Shown one piece after another: positions 1 through 8,744 of a stretch of DNA of 64,000 nt. The notes beneath the pieces are model-generated. The model ran no database searches. It worked only from the letters and a program-made list of their open reading frames with translations, and was not told the DNA's origin. How positions within the stretch are numbered: the first letter of the stretch is position 1; each line of letters begins with the position of its first letter. This DNA is from Naganishia liquefaciens (Eukaryota > Basidiomycota > Tremellomycetes > Filobasidiales > Filobasidiaceae), in NCBI GenBank assembly GCA_013423385.1, contig BLZA01000017.1, forward strand, positions 868,001 to 932,000, given 5' to 3'. Both the position numbers and the translations under genes were made by a program.

Positions 1-2
1 TC

Positions 3-987
3 AGGCCTACGAAACCCGATCAGGATGCAACAACACAGGCGGGCCGAGCAGGACGTTCAGGTTCCTTTTCCAGCGAGTCTAGGAAAAGGCCGAGTTCTTC
101 CGACACTCAAGATTTGTGTACAAGCGACAGCGCAACGCTACCAACTGAGAACAAGCGGTCTATCGCACAAGGCGTTCAGGTGCAGGATAAAGCGTACGAA
201 TCCTCTTCTCAGCGCGATTCCAAGAGCAATTCGACAGGTCAGAAGTCTCCCCAAGGATCGATCCTTCATGCTCGCGGTACGGTGAATAATCCACCAGTGA
301 CTGAAAAACAGAAGAGCGTACACAAATTGAAGATTCTTGTGGTGGAGGTACGCCAAAGCCTGGCAGACAATGTTTTCTCGACTAATCAACTCCTTGTCTG
401 TGCGATTCTTACACGCGCTATCAGGATGACGATGTAAATCGGAGAATTCTGGAGAGACGGCTCAAGCTCGATGGCCACAATGTCACATCGGAAATCAACG
501 GGCAGGATGCTGTCGATCGCATCAAGAAGGATCCGGCATTTGACTGTATTCTTATGGATATCCAGTAAGCGCACGCCCGAATTGGGCGCCTCTCAGCCTT
601 GCATACTGATGATGTATTCTTCAGGATGCCTGTAATGGATGGCAAGCAGGCGGCAGCAGCCATACGAAAATACGAAGAGTTGCTCGATCCGAGCCGGGTC
701 CTTAACGCCCGACGAGTCGACAACAGGATACCAATTATCGCAGTATCAGCGACTTTGCTGGAGAGTCAGAAGGTCGAGCTAGGGGTAGACTTCGACGGCT
801 GGATGTTGAAGCCAATCGACTTCAAGAGACTGTTGCATATCCTTGTTGGCATTTCCGAGCCGGACAGGCGAAAAGAAGATGCATATGAGAGGGGACGATG
901 GGAGCGGGGGGGTTGGTTGAACGGTAAGTCTCGTTTGGCCTTCGACCTCAAGTCGGACAGCCTGACCGATCTGTTTATCCAGTATAA
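3..987 (+). CDS. Response-regulator receiver domain, C-terminal part of a hybrid histidine kinase or response regulator (5' end outside window)
   Basis: The reading frame is open from the window edge. Exons 3-347, 425-564, 625-922 and 983-987 join in phase. After a Ser/Arg-rich linker comes a complete CheY-like receiver: KLKILVVEDDD (strand 1 with the acidic pocket), ILMDIQMPVMDG with the phosphoacceptor Asp, the IPIIAVSA strand with the switch residue, and the conserved Lys in MLKPIDF. Receivers take phosphate from a His kinase or Hpt protein in fungal osmotic and oxidative stress relays. The position at the protein C terminus followed by a short tail (ERGGWL) resembles fungal hybrid kinases, but SSK1- or SKN7-like proteins cannot be excluded because the N-terminal part is missing. 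The last exon is only 5 nt and less certain; without that intron the frame runs to a stop at 1015. Confidence 0.8.
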
Positions 988-2138
988 TCCGTTTTGCTTT
1001 CGGACGATCGGCTAGGTTCCGCTTATGCGAGCGCCGTATATCTTGAATCCGGGGTATCCATCAGGAGCACGTTCACTGGAAACAGGACTTGGCGCCCACT
1101 CCGCGACAGACGGGGATAATGCAGCTATGCCTAATACTCACCGTCGAGAAAGCAGGCCGAGCTATACTCACCTGTAATCAATAGCACTCAAGGCCGAACC
1201 TGTTTTGCGAGAAGAATAATTGTACAAGGGGCACAAGCTATATCGCGTCCATCAGGCACTGTATATCTTTGTATTGACTGTATCCATGGGACGCTTTATC
1301 GGTTTGTATAGAGAAACATATAGCTCAGCTTCCGGCTTGTAGTCGCATATACAAGGAGACTGCTACACGCTTGCCCGTTTGCTACCACGTTAGCTCGAAG
1401 GCCAAGGCGCGCCTAACGGAGACATCAACATCTGAAATGCTCAAAATCAAGTCACTAATTAAGCAAGGCTGGGCTCTGAGGCTCCAAGGACTTTCGCCGA
1501 ACAGGCAGCAGGCGCCCCTGAGATCGGGCAGTGTAACGCAGACGAGGCGACGTTGGCTTTCAGAAGCTTGCCCAGACAGCTGTTTACAAGGGATCTGCTA
1601 GTCAAACTGCCCGCTCACCTGATCCTCTTCACCCAATATCAATTCGCAAACGCAAGTCGGCGCGATCGATGGCCTGACTGTACTGTCATGTACTACTGCT
1701 GCCCAGACTTTTAACGATCGAGTTCGAAAATTCCTCAGCTCGCGCTTTCAAAATAGATAATTCAGTCGATCCCGATCGACATCATCGGCATCCTCCGAGG
1801 TGACGGGATTCATTTCTTGGGCGCGTCATACTTCGGTCCAGATGACCGGTTTGGGATCTGTGACCATCGAAGCAGCTCAAGACTGTCGCGCCAAACCGCG
1901 AGCACAGTAAAGGCATCCGTGTATAGTCACTGGGTAGTACGGGATCATTATTGATATATGGCTGTGACAATTGGAAGAGGAGCAGTGAGCGCACGACCGC
2001 CCGATTACAACTCGACCTGATCCTTTGGCAACAAGGCTTGAGGCTCGACGATCGATCGCTCAAGTCCCTCCCATCTTCGTCAAACAGGCGAAAGTCAGAA
2101 GCCAATTCTCACTGCATCTCCGAGTTGCGAAACGCAAG
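988..2138. other. Intergenic region, no supported gene
   Basis: This 1.15 kb stretch lies between the kinase 3' end and the transporter start, both on the plus strand. Only short open frames occur and none shows a recognisable domain or a coherent splice chain. It should hold the kinase terminator and the transporter promoter; I see no specific motif I can name. Confidence 0.5.
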
Positions 2139-4806
2139 ATGCGCGCAACTATTCAAGACAGTGTGCGTGGTTTCTCCCTCTGTGTACTTTGCGTCGTGCG
2201 CTGAGCCGATCTCGAGCAGTTCTTCGGCCTGGTATGCCACACCGTATCCCGCGGGAAGCTATTCCCATTTCCAGAGGAAAAAGATGACTTTCAGCTACCG
2301 AAGCGTTATCAGCGTGACCCGCAGACAGAAGCTCAGCTCGCCGCTAGAAGAGAACGCCTCGAAAAGCAACGCAAGGCCAAAGAGTATCGAGACTCGGTTT
2401 CGAAGGAGAGAGAAGAGAAGCCCATCAGGATTGCTCGAGTAGTACCGGCAGACGATGCACAGGGGAATGGCGAATTAACAGAGTCTGAAAGGCAGCGTCA
2501 GCTTGCAGATGTTGACAGAAGCGCGAAGCCAATTGCGATAGCAGCAGTCCCTCCTGAACAGTCAGGTCCCAGGAACCGACGCATGAATTCGCATCGCCGT
2601 GTGGATTCGGATGACACGGACAGGACAAGGATTGTTACGCCCTCTGCCAATCCTGAAGCGGGTCTGGATCTAGGTGATGAGGAGGATCCGAACTTGGTTG
2701 ATTGGTATGGACCGGATGATCCTGCCAACCCGATGAATTGGCGGCCTGCGAAGAAGGCTTTTGTTACTGCTATGATCTGTCTCATAACAACTTCCGTCTA
2801 CAGGTAAGTGTCCCCCACATTCTGCGTTGAAGCGAAGTGCGTCAACTGATGGCGGCGACTGGGCAAAAGTGGGAGCAGTGTCTACAGCCCAGGAATTATG
2901 GAGGCCATGCAATACTTTGGCGTCGCGCAAGTCCCAGCGACTCTGGGCTTGTCCTTGTTCGTCGCCGGATATGGGTAAGTGTCTTGCGTGAATTTCTCTC
3001 CGGTACGGGTTGACTTCCCCGTCAACGAAACAGCATCGGTCCACTTTTCCTGTCTCCCTTGACTGGTGGGTTGCGTCTGCCTTAATCAAAGTTCCGCCTC
3101 TCACATTCAGCGACAGAGATTCCTGCTATTGGTCGGACTGTGCCATATATCATCACCTTGGCTCTGTTTTGTGTCTTGCAAGTTCCGACAATCTTTGTTA
3201 CCAATTTTGCTGGCTTCTGCGTGCTGCGATTCTTGTAGGTAGAAGAGAATGCACAGCAGCGTTCGCCAGACTTAAAGTGCTGCAATATTCTGCCAGGGCC
3301 GGATTCTTCGGAAGCCCACCTTTGGCTACAGGAGGGTACGCCGTATGCTTCAGCCATTTACTCAATTTTTGCTGATTCCTTCTTTTGCTCTGTGCAGGGC
3401 AAGTGTTTCAGACATGTATGGCGAGAAGACGCGTCCGTTTGCTATGGGTCTTTGGGGTGCAAGTATTTATTACTGGGTTACAGAAGGAATCGCTGATCGC
3501 ATCCACATCCCAGTTATCCGCTGCCGCGGGTCCGGCGCTCGGTCCTGTGTGGGGCTCATTCGCCGTCGAAGCTAAAGGATGGAGGTGGAGCTTTTGGACT
3601 ATGTTATGGTTGAGCGGGTTCACTTTGATCCTCTTGATCTTTTTCCTTCCAGAGGTGAGTTGCGAGCTTCGGCGCGTCGCAATGGGCGCATGTTACTGAA
3701 GCGGATTTCAACAATCACAGACTTCATCACTCAACATTCTGGTCCGTCGCGCACGACGCCTCAGGAAGTTGACCGGCAACAAGGATCTCAAGTCCGCTGG
3801 AGAGCTGCAGCAGGCTGATATGACTGGAAAGGATATCGCCATCATGACCCTATGGCGACCTTTTGAACTGAACTTCACGCAGCCTATCGTGTTCCTCCTC
3901 AACTTATACATCGTGAGTCAGGTTGATCAATCAGCATTGACTCACGTTAACGCCGATGCCAGAGTTTTATTTATGCGATTTTGTATTCATGGTTCGAGGT
4001 GTTCCCTATCATCTACTCGGAAACCTATGGATGGAGCCTGGGCATCAGTGGTCTCCCTTACCTTGCCCTCTTGGTCGGCTCTGTGCTCGGTTACTTCGGT
4101 TACTGCTTATGGCACAAGTACTACTGGATTAAAAAGTACGAGGAATCCAATGGCAAGATCCTTCCCGAGGAGCGTTTGCCTCCCGTATGTGTGGCGGCGT
4201 TCTGCTACCCAATTTGCCTCTTCTGCGTGGGATGGACGGCTGGTCGTACCCATTGGAGTGCGCCAGTCATCTTTAGTGGATTCTTCGGCGTCGGTGAGTT
4301 ACAAGTTTTTGGTTCCACTTGCCCTCGCTGGAGCGGATCTTCATTTTCATTCAGGCACATGTCTAGCGTTCCAGGGCATCTTGAACTATCTGACAGACAC
4401 TTATGTTGTGTAAGCAGAGCTTTAGCAGTAGATCTCGCATGCCGAAGTTGACTGACGCGAATCTTTTCGATGCAGATACGCTGCTAGTGTCCTGGCGGCC
4501 AACGATTTCAGTAGAAGTGCTTTCGGTACGGGGGCGCCTCTATTTTCTCGTAGGTCACCTTCCCGCATGTGTTGGTGACAAACAGACTCATAACTATACT
4601 AGACGGCTTGTTTGTGAATTTGGGTGTTGATTGGGGCTGCTCCCTTCTCGGTTGGTCTCTCTCTGGCTTTTGCGAATGACCGGGCAAGCTAACATCTTCG
4701 GGTCACCCTTTTAGGCTTCATTAGCATTTTGTTCATCCCGCTCCCATTCTTACTGTACAAGTACGGCCACATTGCTCGCGAGAAGAGTTCCAAGGCCCAG
4801 AGCTAG
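2139..4806 (+). CDS. Major facilitator superfamily transporter, DHA1 (drug/H+ antiporter) family
   Basis: Fourteen exons give about 633 aa: 2139-2162, 2220-2803, 2870-2974, 3034-3065, 3111-3234, 3297-3335, 3398-3458, 3514-3654, 3721-3912, 3963-4293, 4355-4409, 4476-4549, 4603-4650, 4715-4806. The start MRATIQDS and the following FPFPEE block match the usual fungal DHA1 N terminus. The cytosolic lead WYGPDDPANPMNW precedes TM1. Further family marks are SEIPA-type loop residues (EIPAIGR), SDMYG in the loop before TM5, the antiporter-like AAAGPALGP motif, and a charged central loop. It likely exports drugs or polyamines by proton antiport at the plasma membrane. The first 24-nt exon is the least certain. 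The intron at 3459-3513 begins with GC (GCAAGT), the only donor that keeps the conserved MGLWGLSAAAGP frame. It lies downstream of the kinase gene with over 1 kb between them. Confidence 0.85.
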
Positions 4807-5411
4807 GCTTCATATACAGCTTCTGCATGTCGTGTATTCGACACACGTATCGCATCGAAACTGCATCCCTTCGATCGCTGTAGTACTTCATATGACTTAT
4901 GATAACAGGTGGCGTTTTGCTGAACTCATCGCGTCAATTCTGACCGCAGAAACGCTGTGACTTTGCCCTTTCTGCTCGAATCAATGGCAAGATAGGATGA
5001 TGCCTGCCCAGGCCTAATGCATGGCATCGAGCGACATCGGCTTGATCGCTTTGCCGTTGACGATCAAGGCCTCTGCAAGACGGTGGCGACTAAGCCAGCC
5101 GACATGCGAGACTATGCGCTTCAAGTCGGGACGACTGACCAGAAAGCGCGTCCGGGGGCACCGGCTAGTGCGGTAATCGTGGAAGATCCGTCTCGTGGTT
5201 TCGTCATACCTGTGGACGACCGGTCCTCTGGCCGAGGGAAGCGAACACTACTGTTGCGAAGCATCTCTGGTCAGGACGAGCCCTTGCTTCATTCGCTCAG
5301 CATCGGATTCGCAGTGCTGATTTGAACAGAAATCTCAACAGTCGAGTTTCCGGCCTGCTTCGTTACACGTCATCAACCCCCTCGGTTCAAACATCCGGAA
5401 GACTCTTCACC
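4807..5411. other. Intergenic region between transporter and SURF4 gene
   Basis: No coding feature is supported. An open frame at 5017-5325 has no family signature and lies in the probable 5' leader of the next gene. An in-frame extension of the SURF4 gene upstream to 5322 also exists but has no ATG with better context than the CACCATGG at 5412. Confidence 0.5.
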
Positions 5412-6807
5412 ATGGCGCAACGGGTTCACATCAATCCCAACCAGACACCGGGCTACCGCCCGACGCCGATGCAAACATATATGCCAGACCCCATCGGTAG
5501 GCGTACGGGCGGCCCTGGCACAGGCCATTCTCTGGGTGGAGGTGCCGGTCTCGGCACATCGTCTGATGGTGGACCGCTCGACGAAGTGCTCGTCAAGGTC
5601 CGGGGCATTACCAATAAGATAGAGGAGTTGATGGAGAACTATTCTCAGCCCATCAAGCCTTGGGTTCCAGCTATCGCACGAGGTTTGATCGTTGTGACAT
5701 TTTTGGAGGATGCTTTGCGCATCATAACGCAGTGGGGCGATCAACTGTGGTACTTGCAAAAGTAAGTTGACCTCCAGCTTGACCACGCTTTCAGGAACGC
5801 TGATTTGTTCTCGTCGCTTTAGACACCGTGGCTTTTACAAGGGATTCTCTCATCTTTTCCTGCTGTTTAACATCGTCGTAAGTCTTTCGCATTCTACGGT
5901 TACGAGCCGATTTCTGATTCTATTCTCGGTTTCCCCAGGCCATGGTCGGTGGCTCTTATGGTGTAATCGCCAAAAGGTTCCCAGAGTACGCTGTGGGAGC
6001 GCTTCTCTCCGTTGTCGTTGCTCAAGGTACGGTCGCTCGAGGATTGAGGTATGGAATCGCCTTACGAATCTCGGTGCTCCCTCAGGGCTAGGCTATGGCT
6101 TGATCTTTGACATGTCCTTCTTCCTTCGAAATCTTTCCGTCATCGGCGGACTCTTGATGGTGCTCTCAGACTCCCTCCGACAGAACAAGAAATTGTTTGC
6201 CGGTTTGCCAAACATTAGCGAGAATGACAGGCGGAAATAGTGAGTTTTCAAAACAATTCGCAAGCTACTGTTTGTTGACTCATTTACTGTCAGCTTCCAA
6301 TTGGCTGGTCGAGTGCTTCTCGTGTTCCTGTTCGTTGGATTCGTCTTCCAAGGGCAGTTCAGCATTTTCCGTCTTTTGGTTTCCCTTGTCGGGCTGGGTG
6401 CCTGTGTGATGGTCGCCGTCGGTTTCAAGGCAAAGTGGTCGGCCAGCTTCCTGGTGACTGGCCTGAGCGTTGCAAACGTCTTTGTGAACAACTGGTATGT
6501 AAAAAGCAGGAAAATCTGCTCTTGATGTGCTCATTTTTCATACGCATCGTCCTAGGTGGAGCTTGCACCCCTCGAATCCCACTCAGGATTTCAAGCGATT
6601 CGATTTTTTCCAGACTCTGTGTAAGTCCTGGTGTTGGTGAAGCACTCCGGAGAAAGGCTGAACAGTCGATCAACAGCGATCGTTGGTGGATTGTTACTGC
6701 TCGTCAACATGGGTCCCGGCGGATTGTCCATGGACGAGAAGAAAAAGGTACGACGCTCATTCGCTTCGCCTCGATGCGGTCTGACAATTTCATCGCAGGT
6801 CTACTAG
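5412..6807 (+). CDS. ERV29: SURF4/Erv29 family ER-Golgi cargo receptor
   Basis: Eight exons (5412-5761, 5823-5877, 5939-6026, 6086-6239, 6294-6494, 6556-6620, 6677-6747, 6799-6807) give 330 aa. The start is in a strong CACCATGGC context. A Gly/Pro-rich cytosolic N terminus of about 60 residues is followed by the family hallmarks FLEDALRIITQW, the HRGFYKG loop, DMSFFLRNLSVIGG and NNWWSLHPSN, with several hydrophobic segments. Erv29/SURF4 packages soluble secretory cargo into COPII vesicles and cycles back through a C-terminal dilysine signal. Here the terminus is MDEKKKVY, so the KKxx-type signal is present. The last coding exon is only 9 nt (Val-Tyr-stop); removal of the 51-nt intron before it is what places KK at -4/-3. 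Confidence 0.93.
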
Positions 6808-7100
6808 TGCTTTCGCACACGACCTGCATCGATCTTGCGGTTCGCGCCTGGCGTTCAGTACGCTCTTCTTCATCTACCGATGTTACACGAGTTGTGACTT
6901 GTTCGCGAAACACCCACATAATATTGACTACAGAAAATACATGGAATCCCCATTTGTCCGAAGTCCTCACGATGATACACATTCCGGTATCCGCTGGGGT
7001 TGTCGCGCGTACCCTTTGCACACTCGCTTCATTGGACTTGTCCTTCTCTCCCAAGTGATGTGCATACGCAACCTTCCAAACCAAGACGCTCGTTCAACGT

Positions 7101-8099
7101 CTAGTAGCAAGCACCCCCGTAACCATAGGGATTCACTGTAGCAGATGGCAAAGCATCGCGAAGACGACTATGAGCGCCAGTTGACTCACAATTTACAGGC
7201 TGCTGCCGGCGGTGAAATGCTTACTGCCTGGTATCATCCCCATCCCTGTTCGCAAGTGGTTTGAGCGAGTCAAGTCGGCGTCCAGTCAGTTCCGAGCCAG
7301 CCTACCTGGCATCATCCCCATCATCCCCATCATCCCCAATCCGCCGTACCCTCCGAGCATGCCCATCCCCGTTCCATACATTCCGGGGTACATGCCAAGG
7401 CCACCTGCATACAAGCCTCCCCCCCATCCGTAGGGGTTCAGCCCTGTATACGCCAAATTCATGTAATCATTCAATAAGCTGCGATGCGGGAATGACTTTA
7501 GCGTCTTTGGCAATCGTGATCGATAGCCAGTAAACAGTCGCTCACCCTCCTGCTGGATACCGGGGAGCCTACATATCCATACGGAAAGAAGGCGAGCGGA
7601 TTAGCTTTCGATGCATCTCCCGGTGGCGGCGAAGCCTTATCGTAAGCTTTCACTTACACCGTACGCACCCATCATCCCGTTACCAAAGCCCGGCCATCCC
7701 ATTCCCTGCGTCAATCTGAGGGCATGAGCTCTGTCAGAGACACGATTACCGACGCGCTCACCGCCATACCGGGATATGCTCCCAGCATACCGCCCATCAT
7801 GTGGCCATTACCTATCATTGCCGTGTACGGGTCATAGAACGCCATGCGGGCAGCTTCAATCTCTTGTCGTAACGTGTCAAATTAGATGCAAGGCTTTCGT
7901 TGCTGGACTTGGCCGTTGGACCAAGCGCGAGCGGTGGCAGAAAGTGAACCAGGGCGACCGGAAGCTCTCTACACTGGATCGCTTGGGAGCAAGATGCGGA
8001 ACGGCACCGAAGGCAATGCCGCCTTCTTGCCCTTTGTTTCAGGCGAGAACAAAGGCACCGCGTGACCAATATCAACGCTAACTTACTGACTGATGTCAT
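7101..8099 (-). CDS. Small Gly/Met/Tyr-rich low-complexity protein of unknown function
   Basis: I do not recognise a family. Eight exons join in phase on the minus strand: 8087-8099, 7975-8031, 7762-7862, 7658-7705, 7546-7568, 7306-7478, 7225-7245, 7101-7135, giving 156 aa. The first 35 residues are ordinary (EGGIAFGAVPHLAPKR, then EAARMAFYDPYTAM). The rest is built of Gly, Met, Tyr and Pro, for example MMGGMLGAYPGMAG, YGGLGMMGMMGMMPGMG and NPYGYGGACY at the end. A 9-bp direct repeat underlies the Gly-Met-Met runs near 7310-7335. Introns are 50-110 nt with good GT/AG sites and several CTAAT or CTGAC branch points. The exact first two exons are less sure than the last six. It lies directly downstream of the Het-C gene on the same strand, with 645 bp between. 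Confidence 0.6.
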
Positions 8100-8744
8100 G
8101 GGGTGCGTCTTGATCAGCGTCAGGGCGGATGCAGCATGTTACCCCTTTTCTCGATTCCAAAGGTGTTTCATCTTGCATCCGTTGTTCCTATGATGCGTTG
8201 GGGGAGGGGGAAATGTATCACAGATCTTTCGGCGATCGTCCGAGGGAAACGCTTGGATCGAGCTGATATCCCGCGTCCGCTTGAGTGTAGAACAGCAAAG
8301 TCCTCGCTGGGATGTATCGTTCATGCCATCTTCACGTTGATCGATTCTCGAGTAAGATGTTTCTGGTCGCGCGCGGAAAAGGACAGAATCAAACGCCCTC
8401 TCCGGTGGATGCGTGGAACTCAGCGGAGTTCCAGATGGGCGCGAGCGATTCCTTGTCTCTGGCTGGGATTGTCAAACCGGAACTTAGCATGTTGTGACCT
8501 CGAACGTGAACGCGATCTTTTTCGCTTTTCTCCTGTACTCGACCGAGTACTCTGTTTGCCAACATGCCAGAATGCAGGTATATATGACTAAAAACAAAGG
8601 CGGCACAGCGACTCAGGTTCAATGCGTAATGCTGATCACATAGACAACGTCATTCGCTACGCAAGTAAACTCATTCTGTCAGTGTGTTCACCTTGACTAT
8701 ATATCCATTTCTTGACTGCGATCGATCAAATACCGAGATCCAGC
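8100..8744. other. Intergenic region between Het-C gene and the Gly/Met-rich gene
   Basis: Both flanking genes are on the minus strand, so this holds the Het-C 3' end and the promoter and leader of the small gene. Open frames here lack any family signature. No terminator or promoter motif can be named with confidence. Confidence 0.45.

Noticed and set aside
5017-5325. 102-codon frame before SURF4
   Set aside because: No domain and it sits in the probable leader of the SURF4 gene.
7626-7650. Asp-Lys-Ala-Ser-Pro stretch near 7580-7640 as part of the Gly/Met-rich protein
   Set aside because: It lies in an intron with GTAAGT donor, CTAAT branch site and TAG acceptor; including it breaks frame.
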